Assembly (NCBI RefSeq): GCF_900155385.1
Contig: NZ_LT699745.1
Coordinates: 1,130,946-1,194,945 of the forward strand
Length of the DNA stretch: 64,000 bases
Direction of reading: 5' to 3'
From: Vreelandella massiliensis
GTDB taxonomy: Bacteria; Pseudomonadota; Gammaproteobacteria; Pseudomonadales; Halomonadaceae
The number at the start of each line of letters is the position of its first letter. The stretch's first letter is position 1. The translations under genes and the position numbers were made by a program. Below are positions 53,603-62,803 of this stretch, piece by piece. Under the pieces are notes generated by a model that saw only the letters and a list, made by a program, of their open reading frames with translations, was not told where the DNA came from and made no database searches.

Positions 53603-55114
53603 ATGGCCAACCAAGACGCGTCTTCTCTCGAAAACGAAAACCACCTGATCGCCGAGCGCCGCGCCAAGCTTGTGGCTCACCGTGAGCGTGCGACCGAGCA
53701 GGGCAAGAGTGCTTTCCCGAACGACTTTCGCCGCGATAGCCTAACCGTCGAGCTGCAAGACGCGCTGGGTGACAAAGACAAAGCCGAGCTTGAAGCGCTC
53801 GACCATCACGCCTCGGTGGCCGGGCGCGTGATGCGCAAGCGCGGTCCCTTTATCGTCATTCAGGACGTGGCGGGGCAGATTCAGCTCTACGTGGATAAAA
53901 AAGGCCTCCCCGCTGACGTGCTTGAAGGGGTGAAAGGCTGGGATATCGGCGATATCGTCGCCGCCCGCGGCCCGGTGCATAAATCCGGCAAGGGCGATTT
54001 GTATGTAATGATGAAAGAGGCGCAGCTTTTAACCAAAAGCCTGCGCCCGCTGCCGGATAAGTTCCACGGCCTGACCGACCAGGAGGCGCGCTACCGTCAG
54101 CGCTACGTGGATTTGATCATGAACCCGCAGTCGCGCAAGGTGTTTGAGACCCGCGCGGCGGTGATCAGCGCCATGCGCCGCTTCTTTGAAGCGCGTGGCT
54201 TTATGGAAGTGGAAACGCCGATGCTGCAGCCGATTCCCGGTGGCGCCACGGCCCGGCCTTTCATCACGCGTCATAATGCGCTGGATATGGATATGTACCT
54301 GCGCATTGCCCCGGAGCTTTACCTCAAGCGTTTGGTCGTGGGAGGGTTTGAGAAAGTCTTTGAGATTAACCGCAACTTCCGCAATGAAGGGCTTTCCACA
54401 CGCCATAACCCGGAATTCACCATGGTCGAGTTTTACTGGGCCTACGCGGACTACCGCGACCTGCTCGACATGACCGAGGAGATGGTGCGCGCCACCGCCG
54501 AGGAGGTGCTCGGTACCACGACCATCGCCTACCAAGGCGCGAGCTACGATTTCGGCAAACCGTTTGTGCGCCTGACACTGCGCCAGGCGATTCTCGATCA
54601 CGGCGAGGGCATTACCGATGCGGACCTCGATAGCCTCGACGCCGCGCGGGCGCTGGCGGAAAAGCTTGGCATGCAGGTCAAAGAGAGCTGGGGATTGGGC
54701 AAGCTGCAAACGGAAATCTTCGAGGAGGTCGCCGAGCCCAAGCTCGACCAGCCGACCTTTATCACCGAGTACCCAGCGGAAGTCAGCCCCCTGGCGCGTC
54801 GCAACGACGCCAACCCGTTTGTGACCGACCGCTTTGAGTTCTTCGTAGGCGGGCGTGAAATCGCCAACGGCTTCTCGGAGCTTAACGACGCCGAAGATCA
54901 GGCCCAGCGCTTTCGCGAGCAGGTCGCCGAAAAAGAGGCCGGCGACTTGGAAGCGATGTACTTTGACGCCGACTACGTGCGCGCCTTGGAGTACGGCCTT
55001 CCGCCCACGGCGGGCGAGGGGATCGGGATCGACCGCTTGGTGATGCTGTTCACCGATAGTCCTTCGATTCGCGATGTGCTGCTGTTCCCGGCGATGCGTC
55101 CGGAAGCCGAATAA
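53603..55114 (+). CDS. lysS: Lysyl-tRNA synthetase (class II)
   Basis: This 503-residue protein has an N-terminal OB-fold anticodon-binding domain (about 60-150; [21 protein letters not shown]) and the class II catalytic core. Motif 2 is [23 protein letters not shown] and motif 3 is [10 protein letters not shown]. It charges tRNA-Lys. It forms the conserved prfB-lysS pair. A small hairpin (55137-55152) follows the stop. Confidence 0.98.
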   Translation: MANQDASSLENENHLIAERRAKLVAHRERATEQGKSAFPNDFRRDSLTVELQDALGDKDKAELEALDHHASVAGRVMRKRGPFIVIQDVAGQIQLYVDKKGLPADVLEGVKGWDIGDIVAARGPVHKSGKGDLYVMMKEAQLLTKSLRPLPDKFHGLTDQEARYRQRYVDLIMNPQSRKVFETRAAVISAMRRFFEARGFMEVETPMLQPIPGGATARPFITRHNALDMDMYLRIAPELYLKRLVVGGFEKVFEINRNFRNEGLSTRHNPEFTMVEFYWAYADYRDLLDMTEEMVRATAEEVLGTTTIAYQGASYDFGKPFVRLTLRQAILDHGEGITDADLDSLDAARALAEKLGMQVKESWGLGKLQTEIFEEVAEPKLDQPTFITEYPAEVSPLARRNDANPFVTDRFEFFVGGREIANGFSELNDAEDQAQRFREQVAEKEAGDLEAMYFDADYVRALEYGLPPTAGEGIGIDRLVMLFTDSPSIRDVLLFPAMRPEAE

Positions 55115-55185
55115 GGCGTTTTGATCGCTGGCAAGTGGGCGCCTAAGCGCCCATAATGATCACGTTTCGACGGCGAGGAGAGACC

Positions 55186-55572
55186 ATGAAACTACTAAAC
55201 CGCTCCGCTCTGAGTGTTAGGCCGACCCAAGCCTTTGTGGATTGGATCAATGCGCTCGAACCCACCATGGGAGACGACGACCTAACCCTGGACGACGTCG
55301 AACGTGAAAGCACAATCTACCTGATTCCTGAAATGGACACGCCCGAAGCGCTTCACGCCTTCGTGCGCGAACGTTTTGTCGACATTCTCGAAACCGAGCT
55401 GCGCGCGTGGGAAGAGGATGAGCGCCAGTGGCCCGAAACGTTGGACTGGCCGCTTTTCGAGGCGTTTTTACGGGTCGAGCACAGCTATCTCGCCATCGAT
55501 TTGGATGACGAGACAGCGCTGGAAATCTCGGAAGTGGACGACGCCCTGCTGCTGGATAGCGATGAAGCGTAA
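55186..55572 (+). CDS. Conserved acidic protein of unknown function
   Basis: The product has 128 residues from the ATG at 55186, with a strong gaggagag ribosome site. It is rich in Asp and Glu (DDDLTLDDVERES, WEEDERQWPE, AIDLDDETALEISEVDD) and has no signal peptide, membrane segment or recognised motif. WPLFEAFLRVEHSY suggests a helical core. It is cytosolic, possibly expressed from its own promoter after lysS and ended by a strong terminator. I do not recognise the family. Confidence 0.75.
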   Translation: MKLLNRSALSVRPTQAFVDWINALEPTMGDDDLTLDDVERESTIYLIPEMDTPEALHAFVRERFVDILETELRAWEEDERQWPETLDWPLFEAFLRVEHSYLAIDLDDETALEISEVDDALLLDSDEA

Positions 55573-55615
55573 GCGCTGATCCAAATCGTTGAGTTTAAGC
55601 ACAAACGCAGTGATG

Positions 55616-55640
55616 AAACCGGCCCAGGCCGGTTTTTTTT
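55616..55640 (+). terminator. Strong terminator after the acidic protein gene
   Basis: A perfect 9-bp stem (aaaccggcc/ggccggttt) with a 2-base centre is followed by a run of T's. Confidence 0.88.
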
Positions 55641-55653
55641 GCTAGGAAACCGC

Positions 55654-57057
55654 ATGCGACTGTTTGCAACTCGAGCGGGAGATGATGGTCTGCCAGGCCC
55701 GGAGCGCCTGCTCGCCGTGCTGGCGCTGATCTCCGGCACGCTGATGGCGGTGGTGGATACCACCATGATCAACTTGGCGCTGCCCTCGATTGCCGCCGAT
55801 TTAGGTGTGCCCGGCTCGCGGGCGGTGTGGATCACCAACCTTTTTCAAGTGGTATGCGCGGCGTTTTTGCTGGTGTTCGCCGGGCTGAGCGAGCTGGTGA
55901 CGCGCCGGCGGTTGTACCTTTTGGGTCTGGGCACTTTCGTATTCGCCGCGCTTGGGGCGGCGCTTTCGCGCAGCCTGGAAACGCTCTTGGTGTTTCGCGC
56001 CCTGCAGGGGTTGGGGGCGGCGGCTACCCTCTCCATCGGCCCGTCGATTTACCGCGCGATTTTTCCCTCTCGCTTGCTAGGTAGCGCGCTGGGTCTCTCC
56101 GCGCTGGTGGTGGCGGGCGGTTACGCCGCGGGGCCGACGCTTAGCGGGGTGATTCTCTCGTTTGCTGACTGGCCGTGGCTGTTTGCACTCAATGTGCCGC
56201 TAGGCGTGGTGTCTCTTTGGCTGGCCAAGCGCGCGCTGCCGCGGGAAACGCCGCGCCAAGGCAGTTTCGATACCTTGGGCGCGCTTTTATCGATGCTGAT
56301 GCTGGCGAGCTTTTTCCTGGCCATGGACGCCGTGGGCCACGCGGCGCCGCTATGGCAAACGCTAAGCTGGCTGGCGATCGCGATGACCTCATGCGTGGGA
56401 TTTATCCGCCGCCAGCGCCGCGCGCCTTACCCGCTGTTGCCTCTCTCGGTTTTTGCCGAAAAGCGCTTTACCTTGGCGGTTTCAGCCTCGGGACTGGCGT
56501 TTATTGGCCAAGGCTTAAGCTTTGTGGCGCTGTCGTTTTTCTATCAGGAGCAGATGGGGTTTTCACCGCTGCAAACCGCGTGGCTTTTCACCCCGTGGCC
56601 CCTGGCCATCATGGTGATCGGCCCCTTGGCGGGGCGCTTGGCGGATCGTATTAACCCCAGCGTGCTTTCCAGTACCGGGCTTGTGCTGCTGATCATGGGC
56701 TTGATATCGCTGGGGCTGGTGGATGAGAGTACCGGGGTGGCGGGAAGTCTCTGGCGCACCGCCCTTTGCGGTATCGGTTTTGGGCTGTTTCAGCCGCCCA
56801 ATAACCGCGAAATGATGGCGAGCCTGCCGCCGGAGCGCAGCGCCAACGCCTCCGGGGTGATGAGCACCACGCGCACGGTAGGGCAATCCCTCGGGGTGGC
56901 GCTGGTGGGCGCGGCCCTGGCGCTGGGGTTGGCGGTACAGCTGACCCTGTGGCTAGGGGCGGTGACCACACTGTTATCGCTAGTCGCCAGTCTTGCCCGT
57001 GTCCCGCTGGCCCGCGAGGCCAGCCGTGCCCGCCGGGCATCGTCTCAGCCCGGCTGA
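55654..57057 (+). CDS. MFS multidrug-type exporter (DHA2 family)
   Basis: The product has 467 residues from the ATG at 55654 (agga 6 bases upstream; an earlier TTG lies within the terminator's tail). It has twelve to fourteen hydrophobic segments, motif D1-type GTLMAVVDTTMINLALPSIAADL in the first helix region, the loop LSELVTRRRLYLLGLGTF and motif C-like ALVVAGGYAAGPTLSGVI. These fit EmrB/QacA-like DHA2 exporters, which use the proton gradient to expel toxic compounds. No membrane-fusion partner gene is adjacent. The substrate is unknown. Confidence 0.88.
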   Translation: MRLFATRAGDDGLPGPERLLAVLALISGTLMAVVDTTMINLALPSIAADLGVPGSRAVWITNLFQVVCAAFLLVFAGLSELVTRRRLYLLGLGTFVFAALGAALSRSLETLLVFRALQGLGAAATLSIGPSIYRAIFPSRLLGSALGLSALVVAGGYAAGPTLSGVILSFADWPWLFALNVPLGVVSLWLAKRALPRETPRQGSFDTLGALLSMLMLASFFLAMDAVGHAAPLWQTLSWLAIAMTSCVGFIRRQRRAPYPLLPLSVFAEKRFTLAVSASGLAFIGQGLSFVALSFFYQEQMGFSPLQTAWLFTPWPLAIMVIGPLAGRLADRINPSVLSSTGLVLLIMGLISLGLVDESTGVAGSLWRTALCGIGFGLFQPPNNREMMASLPPERSANASGVMSTTRTVGQSLGVALVGAALALGLAVQLTLWLGAVTTLLSLVASLARVPLAREASRARRASSQPG

Positions 57058-57096
57058 GCGCGTACAATAGCGCCTATTTCGAGCGAGGAGTGAGCC

Positions 57097-57405
57097 ATGA
57101 CGCTACAGACCCAGATCGAGCGGAAGCTCGCAGCACTTGAACCCGAACTGGTGCGGGTGGAGAACGAAAGCCACATGCATAACGTGCCGCCCAACTCGGA
57201 AACCCACTTCAAGGTCACGCTGGTAAGCGAAGGCTTTGAGGGGTTAATGCCGGTGAAGCGCCACCAGAAAATTTATGCGTTGCTGGCTGATGAACTCTCC
57301 GGCCCCGTTCACGCCCTGGCGCTGCATTTGTACACCCCTCAGGAGTGGCAGGCGCGGGGGGGGGAGCGGCCGGATTCGCCTAACTGCCGTGGCGGCGGGC
57401 AGTGA
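57097..57405 (+). CDS. bolA: BolA-family protein
   Basis: This 102-residue protein has the BolA fold signature: ENESHMHNVPPNSETHFKVTLVSEGFEG and RHQKIYALLADEL, with the conserved histidine used for [2Fe-2S] binding with monothiol glutaredoxins. BolA proteins act in iron-sulfur handling and stress-linked cell morphology. A gaggag site precedes the ATG. The stop overlaps the GTG start of the next gene. Confidence 0.94.
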   Translation: MTLQTQIERKLAALEPELVRVENESHMHNVPPNSETHFKVTLVSEGFEGLMPVKRHQKIYALLADELSGPVHALALHLYTPQEWQARGGERPDSPNCRGGGQ

Positions 57406-58226
57406 ACGCAGAGCTTGTTCGTCGTCAGTACCTGGATGCCATGGGGGTTACCGTCTGGGCATCTCGCTACCGCTTGCCCAACGCCCTGGAAACCCCCGCC
57501 TGCGAATGGGAAGAGGAGAGCGTAAGGGCGCCGGAAAGCCCCAGCCAGCGCCTGCATGCGCTGCTGGATGACGCGCAAAAGGCGGAGCAAAAGCGCCAGA
57601 AAAGCACCTCCAACCCGGAGTCGCTTTCCCAAATAGCACCCCAAGAAACAGCGCCTGCCGCCGTTAGAGCGCTGCTTGATGATGCGCCGACGAAGGACGC
57701 ACCCGACACACCCTCTGCGCCAGCGCCCTCTATCGAAAGCGAAAGCGCAGAGCGCCCCTCCCGCGAGCCGGTGACGTTCACGCTGTCATGCTTCTGCTTA
57801 GCCGGCCGCTGGCTAAGCCTGCACGCAGGGGAGCTAAGCGCCCAGGAGCAGCAACTGCTCGCCAACCTTTACCGCGCAGCGGGGGTGGCGCTTGCGGAGC
57901 CCCTGGAGCGGATGACCTTTACCTGGCCCCCGCTAGCCGATGGCCCCGCACCTGAAGAGCCGCTGGAAGAGGCGCGCGAAGGCGTGCATGCCTTTGTCAG
58001 CGGCGCCGCCGGGCGTCATGAATGGCGCCTTGAGCGCGTGCTTTGGTGGGGCAATGCCGAGTCCTCGCCGCTAGAGAAGGTGCTGGATATCGCCGACGGG
58101 CAGAGCCGCACCCTTGAGCTTCCCGTTTGGCAGGGGCCCACACTCGCCGCGCTGTTAGGCAGCGCGGACGCCAAGCGGGCGCTATGGCCCTCACTGCTAG
58201 CGCTCGGCGAGCAGTGGTCGACCTGA
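57402..58226 (+). CDS. holD: HolD-like DNA polymerase III psi subunit, extended form
   Basis: The 274-residue product starts at a GTG inside the bolA stop. The N-terminus RRQYLDAMGVTVWASRYRLPNA resembles E. coli HolD (LQQLGITQWSLRRPGAL), and the C-terminus TLAALLGSADAKRALWPSLLAL resembles its ALTDLRANPTARAALWQQI. Between them is a Pro/Ser/Ala-rich low-complexity insert (about 45-125) that makes it twice the E. coli length, as known for pseudomonad psi subunits. Psi links chi to the clamp-loader and SSB. The gene is directly followed by rimI, exactly the holD-rimI order of E. coli, which strongly supports the call. Confidence 0.78.
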   Translation: MNAELVRRQYLDAMGVTVWASRYRLPNALETPACEWEEESVRAPESPSQRLHALLDDAQKAEQKRQKSTSNPESLSQIAPQETAPAAVRALLDDAPTKDAPDTPSAPAPSIESESAERPSREPVTFTLSCFCLAGRWLSLHAGELSAQEQQLLANLYRAAGVALAEPLERMTFTWPPLADGPAPEEPLEEAREGVHAFVSGAAGRHEWRLERVLWWGNAESSPLEKVLDIADGQSRTLELPVWQGPTLAALLGSADAKRALWPSLLALGEQWST

Positions 58227-58702
58227 TGATGCTAGCGATCCGAACACTACAGCAAGAAGACGCTGAGGTGCTGCTGACGGTTGAGGCACAGGCGCAGAGC
58301 GGGATGGCGCCTGTTCAACTCACGGAAGCCTTAGCAGTGCCGGACACCAGCGTGCTGGGCGGTTTTCGGGCTGAGACATTGGTGGGCTACGCGTTGGTCG
58401 CCAAGCTGCCTTTTGACGCCGAGCTTCACGCCATCGGCGTACTGCCCGCAGAGCGCGGTGGCGGTGTCGGGTGCGCGCTAATGGAAGCGGTAATATCCAC
58501 GGCGCGCCGATGGCAGAGCGAGCGCTTGCTGCTGGAGGTGCGCGCGGGCAACCAAGCGGCGATCGCGCTTTACCAGCGCATGGGGTTCAGGGAAGGCGGG
58601 CGGCGCAAAGGCTACTATCCTGCCGTTCAACAGGGTAGCTCGGCGGCAGTGGCCGCCGAGCGAGAAGATGCGCTGCTAATGTCGCGTGACGTCGCGCCTT
58701 AG
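58226..58702 (+). CDS. rimI: Ribosomal-protein-alanine N-acetyltransferase RimI (GNAT)
   Basis: The product has 158 residues from the ATG at 58226, which overlaps the holD-like stop by one base; ATG 58229 is equally possible. GNAT features are HAIGVLPAERGGGVGCALME (acetyl-CoA loop), LEVRAGNQAAIALYQRMGFREGGRRKGYY. RimI acetylates the N-terminus of S18. Position after holD is the usual one. The C-terminal tail contains a short Ala/Ser stretch that deviates from E. coli. Confidence 0.9.
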   Translation: MMLAIRTLQQEDAEVLLTVEAQAQSGMAPVQLTEALAVPDTSVLGGFRAETLVGYALVAKLPFDAELHAIGVLPAERGGGVGCALMEAVISTARRWQSERLLLEVRAGNQAAIALYQRMGFREGGRRKGYYPAVQQGSSAAVAAEREDALLMSRDVAP

Positions 58703-58738
58703 CCGTTGGCTTGGGCGTTACCCAACGCGCAGGGAGGG

Positions 58739-58933
58739 TCAGGGCGCGCTGCTGGTATCCACGTCGTCAAACTTGCTTAGCAGACCGTTCAGGCGCTGCT
58801 CCCACTCATTGCGCTCCCGCTGCAAGCGGCTGTTCTCCTCGCGCAGCTCTTCGTTTTCGAGTTTCATCATCTCGAGGGCTTCAACGGCGGCGGTGATTTT
58901 TTGCTCTAACTGGTCGAACACTTCCTGGCTCAT
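58739..58933 (-). CDS. zapB: Cell division coiled-coil protein ZapB
   Basis: This 64-residue protein is essentially one coiled coil. It starts MSQEVFDQLEQKITAAVEAL and ends WEQRLNGLLSKFDDV, both matching E. coli ZapB, with about 16 residues missing from the middle. ZapB bridges ZapA-FtsZ and MatP to organise the division ring. An aggag site lies 7 bases before the ATG. The related TIGR02449 family is an alternative, but the N-terminus favours ZapB. Confidence 0.87.
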   Translation of the reverse strand: MSQEVFDQLEQKITAAVEALEMMKLENEELREENSRLQRERNEWEQRLNGLLSKFDDVDTSSAP

Positions 58934-58994
58934 GTACGGCTCCTAACCAATAGGGTGGCTTTAGCGATGTGGTGTGGCTTGCGCGAGCCTAACG

Positions 58995-59633
58995 CTACGC
59001 GGAATTAGCGGCAAGCGTTGATGTGGTGCTTTCGCGTTGATAAAGCCTGGCAGTGCTCTCGCCGGCGTGAGTTTCGCGGTACAGTCGCCAGTGGGCGGGC
59101 ACCTCCGGCGTAAGCGCGGTTTCTGTCTCGACATAGACCATGGCCCCTGGGGCGAGCCAGTTGCCGTTCTCCAGCGCCAGGCAGCAGGGCGCGGCAAGCC
59201 CTTGGTGAAACGGCGGATCAAGAAACACCAGGTCAAACGCCGCGCCGGGCTTCTCAAGAAACGCCAGAGCCTCCTGGGTGACGACCTGGGCATGGGTCGC
59301 CTTGAGCGTGGCCAAATTCGCTCGGATCTGCTCGGCGACCGCGCGGTCTCGCTCAACGAAGTGGACATGGGCCGCTTGGCGTGAGAGCGCTTCGATGCCA
59401 AGCGCCCCGGTGCCGGCGAACAGGTCGAGCACACGCTGACGGTAGAGCGCCTGGCCGAGCCAGTTGAATAGCGTCTCTCTCACCCGATCCGGCGTCGGGC
59501 GCAGCCCCGGGTATTCAAGCACGGGTAGCTGTCGGCGACGAAAATCGCCGCCAACAATGCGGAGTTTGCCGCCCGCGCGCCCGGCTTGAGGCGCGCGAGA
59601 AGGGCGTTTTCGTTTAGCGCTGTTGGGTTTCAT
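58995..59633 (-). CDS. rsmD: 16S rRNA (guanine-966-N2) methyltransferase
   Basis: The product has 212 residues from the ATG at 59633. It has GGKLRIVGGDFRRRQLPV and RPTPDRVRETLFNWL (family N-terminal block), the SAM-binding motif VLDLFAGTGALGIEALSR and the catalytic FLDPPF. It methylates G966 of 16S rRNA. It is divergent from ftsY, the same arrangement as in E. coli. Upstream in-frame codons to 59720 overlap the ftsY start region and are unlikely to be translated. Confidence 0.96.
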   Translation of the reverse strand: MKPNSAKRKRPSRAPQAGRAGGKLRIVGGDFRRRQLPVLEYPGLRPTPDRVRETLFNWLGQALYRQRVLDLFAGTGALGIEALSRQAAHVHFVERDRAVAEQIRANLATLKATHAQVVTQEALAFLEKPGAAFDLVFLDPPFHQGLAAPCCLALENGNWLAPGAMVYVETETALTPEVPAHWRLYRETHAGESTARLYQRESTTSTLAANSA

Positions 59634-59722
59634 AGCGGAGATTGTAGCGGCCTGCGTATCCAAAGTCTTGGGGCGCAGTGGTAGGATGGCGCTAATGTTT
59701 CCCTCTTGATTGGATGACACCC

Positions 59723-60976
59723 ATGTTTGGTTTATTCAAACGTAAGACAAAGCACGACAAAACCCAGCAGGACGCGGAGCACGACGAAAAGAGTCAAGCG
59801 TCGGCCAAGGAAGAGGGCGAGCGAGAGGCCGGTGACGCCTCGTCGCCAACGCAAGCGCCGGCGCCCACCGCAAGCCCCGAACTCCCGGAGCCTAAGGCTG
59901 AGCCTCTGCCCGAGCCTGAACCCAAACCCGAATCTCTACCCGAGCATGAACCCGAATCGGAACCCGTGCCCTCGCCTGCGTCAAAGCCGGCGCCACAGGA
60001 AAAGCCCAAGGCCGCCGATAAAGGGGGCGAGAAGAAGGGCTGGTTCTCGCGCATTAAAGCCGGCCTAGGTAAAACCCGCGCCAACTTAACCGACGGCATC
60101 GCCGATCTGTTTCTGGGCAAAAAGCAGATCGATGACGAGCTGCTGGAGGATCTGGAAACGCAGCTGCTCGTCGCCGATGTGGGCATCGAAGCCACCACCG
60201 AGATTATCGAGCGACTCGAAGCGCGCGTTTCACGCAAAGAGCTCAAAGACCCCCAAGCGCTTTATCGCGGGCTGCAAGAAGAGCTCACTGCCATGCTGGC
60301 GCCGGTGGCAACGCCTCTTTCGCTTGATAAAGAGAGCGATGGTCCCTTCGTGATTCTGGTGGTGGGGGTGAACGGCGTGGGCAAAACCACGACCATCGGC
60401 AAGCTGACGCAGCGTTTTCAGCGTGAGGGTAAAAGCGTCATGCTGGCCGCGGGGGATACGTTTCGCGCGGCGGCGGTCGAGCAGCTCAAGGTCTGGGGCG
60501 AGCGCAACAGTGTACCGGTCATTGCTCAGCACACCGGTGCCGACAGTGCCTCGGTAATTTACGATGCTGTCGCTGCGGCGAAATCCCGCGGCGTTGACGT
60601 GCTAATTGCCGATACCGCCGGGCGTCTGCATAACAAAAGCCACCTGATGGAGGAGCTAAAAAAGGTCCATCGGGTGATGCAGAAACTCGACGATACTGCC
60701 CCGCATGAAGTGATGCTAGTGCTGGATGCCGGCACCGGGCAGAACGCCATTTCCCAGGCCAGCACCTTCAACGAGGCGGTGCCGGTCAGCGGGATTACCC
60801 TCACCAAGCTCGACGGTACCGCCAAAGGCGGCATTATTTTCGCCCTGGCGAAACAGCTTGAGACGCCGATTCGCTTTATCGGCGTGGGCGAAGGGCTCGA
60901 TGACTTACGCCCCTTCCAGGCCGATGACTTTGTCGGCGCGCTGTTTGACCGCCAGGGTGATGACGACCGCGCATGA
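59723..60976 (+). CDS. ftsY: Signal recognition particle receptor FtsY
   Basis: The product has 417 residues from the ATG at 59723 (MFGLFKRK); ATG 59714 is an alternative. An acidic, proline-rich A domain (about 10-100) carries a PEP/PEPKPE-type repeat series. The NG GTPase domain has P-loop GVNGVGKT (215-222), DTAGRLHNK and TKLDGTAKGG. It binds membrane phospholipids and docks Ffh-ribosome complexes to SecYEG. It forms the ftsY-ftsE-ftsX cluster by ATGA overlaps. Confidence 0.97.
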   Translation: MFGLFKRKTKHDKTQQDAEHDEKSQASAKEEGEREAGDASSPTQAPAPTASPELPEPKAEPLPEPEPKPESLPEHEPESEPVPSPASKPAPQEKPKAADKGGEKKGWFSRIKAGLGKTRANLTDGIADLFLGKKQIDDELLEDLETQLLVADVGIEATTEIIERLEARVSRKELKDPQALYRGLQEELTAMLAPVATPLSLDKESDGPFVILVVGVNGVGKTTTIGKLTQRFQREGKSVMLAAGDTFRAAAVEQLKVWGERNSVPVIAQHTGADSASVIYDAVAAAKSRGVDVLIADTAGRLHNKSHLMEELKKVHRVMQKLDDTAPHEVMLVLDAGTGQNAISQASTFNEAVPVSGITLTKLDGTAKGGIIFALAKQLETPIRFIGVGEGLDDLRPFQADDFVGALFDRQGDDDRA

Positions 60977-61641
60977 TCGCTTTCGAGCACGTGGGTAAGC
61001 GCTATGGCGGACGCTTTGAAGCGCTCGCGCACTTAAACTTTCGCGTGACGCGCGGTGAGATGGTGTTTCTCACCGGCCACTCGGGGGCGGGCAAAAGCTC
61101 GCTGTTGCGCTTGGTGATGCGCCTTGAGCGCCCCACCCGCGGGCGGGTAGTGGTGGCCGGGCATGACATCGCCGCACTGCACCCGAGCCAGGTGCCGTTT
61201 TACCGCCGCCAGATCGGCGTGGTGTTCCAGGACCACCAGCTGCTGTTTGATCGCTCGGTGTTTCACAATGTCGCTCTACCGCTGGAGATTCAGGGCGTCG
61301 AGCCGCGCGAATCGGCCCGCCGGGTGCGCGCCGCACTCGATAAAGTCGGCCTTTTGCACCGCGAAAAGGCCGTGCCCATCGAGCTCTCCGGCGGCGAGCA
61401 GCAGCGCGTCGGTATTGCCCGCGCGGTGGTGAATAAGCCCGCCCTGCTACTGGCCGATGAGCCCACCGGCAACCTCGACCCGCAGCTCTCTGCCGATATC
61501 ATGGCGCTGTTTGAAGATTTTAACCGCATTGGCACGACGGTGATGATCGCCAGCCACGACCTGGCGCTGATTGCGCGCTTGCGCCATCGTACGCTGCGAC
61601 TTCGCGATGGGCGCTTGGTGGGTGACGAGGGGGCTGGATGA
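60973..61641 (+). CDS. ftsE: Cell division ATP-binding protein FtsE
   Basis: This 222-residue ABC ATPase has Walker A GHSGAGKSS, signature ELSGGEQQR, Walker B LLADEPTGNLDP and switch His in IASHDL. MIAFEHVGKRYGG at the start and QDHQLLFDRSVFHNV are FtsE hallmarks. With FtsX it regulates periplasmic murein hydrolase activators (EnvC in E. coli) at the septum. It overlaps ftsY and ftsX by four bases each. Confidence 0.97.
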   Translation: MIAFEHVGKRYGGRFEALAHLNFRVTRGEMVFLTGHSGAGKSSLLRLVMRLERPTRGRVVVAGHDIAALHPSQVPFYRRQIGVVFQDHQLLFDRSVFHNVALPLEIQGVEPRESARRVRAALDKVGLLHREKAVPIELSGGEQQRVGIARAVVNKPALLLADEPTGNLDPQLSADIMALFEDFNRIGTTVMIASHDLALIARLRHRTLRLRDGRLVGDEGAG

Positions 61642-62618
61642 GCGTATCGAAAACACCACCCCCCGCGCCTCGCGGCGCACGCTCACAGCAGACGCGCCAA
61701 GGCAGTCGGATGCGGGCCTGGGGACGGCATCACCGCGCCATGGCCATGGATAGCTTGCACCGCCTGGTACGCTACCCGCTGGGTAACGTGTTGACGATGC
61801 TGGCCATCGCCATTGCCTTGGTGCTCCCTGCCGCGCTCTGGCTGACGCTGGATAGCGCCCGCCTGCTGGATACCGAGCTCACCGAAAGTGCAACACTTAC
61901 TGTCTATCTCGATGATAGCGCCAATGACGCGCAGGCCGGCCGTATCCATGAAGCCGTAACGGCACAGCCCGAAGTGGATCAAACGCGTTTTATCAGCGCC
62001 GATGAAGGAATGGCGGATTTCCAGCGCTCGCTGGGCCTGGATGACACCCTCGCAGGGCTTGAGGCTAACCCCTTGCCCGCCAGTATCGTGATTCAACCGC
62101 GTGACGTTGAGCCGCTAGCGATGCAGGCACTCGCCGCGCGTTTAGAGGAGATGGCCGGCATCGACGAAGTGCGTCTGGATCTTGCTTGGATGGAACGGCT
62201 TCGAAATCTGGCCGAGCTGGGGCGGCGTTTGGCCCTGGCGCTTGGAGTGCTATTCGGTTTAGGGGTGCTGCTGGTGGTGGGCAATACCGTGCGCCTGTCG
62301 GTGGAGAGTCGGCGCCGCGAGATTGAGGTGGTCATGCTGATCGGGGCAACACACGCCTTTGTGCGTCGCCCCTTCTTGTACAGCGGTGCCTGGTACGGTT
62401 TTGGCGGTGGCGTGTTCGCTCTCGTGCTCTTGAGCCTTGGCGGTCAGTGGTTATCGCTACCCGTGGCGGCCTTGGCCGAAAGCTATGGGGCGCAATTTTC
62501 CCTACCGGCACTCGACGTGACAGGCTCTACAATTTTGCTATCTTGCAGTACACTACTCGGCTGGCTGGGCGCGTGGCTTGCGGTCACGCGGCATTTGGCC
62601 AGCATCATGCCGAAGTGA
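61638..62618 (+). CDS. ftsX: Cell division permease-like protein FtsX
   Basis: This 326-residue protein has a basic cytoplasmic N-terminus (about 1-45; RAWGRHHRAMAMDSLHRLVRYPL). The first transmembrane helix is at about 48-72, followed by a periplasmic domain (about 75-190; LTVYLDDSANDAQAG, PLPASIVIQPRD). Three further helices follow, with the coupling region ESRRREIEVVMLIGATHAFVRRPFL. It forms a complex with FtsE. The start overlaps ftsE. Confidence 0.96.
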   Translation: MSVSKTPPPAPRGARSQQTRQGSRMRAWGRHHRAMAMDSLHRLVRYPLGNVLTMLAIAIALVLPAALWLTLDSARLLDTELTESATLTVYLDDSANDAQAGRIHEAVTAQPEVDQTRFISADEGMADFQRSLGLDDTLAGLEANPLPASIVIQPRDVEPLAMQALAARLEEMAGIDEVRLDLAWMERLRNLAELGRRLALALGVLFGLGVLLVVGNTVRLSVESRRREIEVVMLIGATHAFVRRPFLYSGAWYGFGGGVFALVLLSLGGQWLSLPVAALAESYGAQFSLPALDVTGSTILLSCSTLLGWLGAWLAVTRHLASIMPK

Positions 62619-62803
62619 GTAACCACGCGTAGTTTGGTGTCGTAAAGCGTTTTCTGATTTGCCGATCCTTATTTGCTGATCAATGCATGACAATGGGGTG
62701 GGTTAGGGAAGGCTATCATGGCCGCTTTAGCGAACCTTTCCTGGCAGTCAGTGTCTATTTATCTAGTCAACCACGATGGGGTTATCAGGGAGACCACCTG
62801 CAC

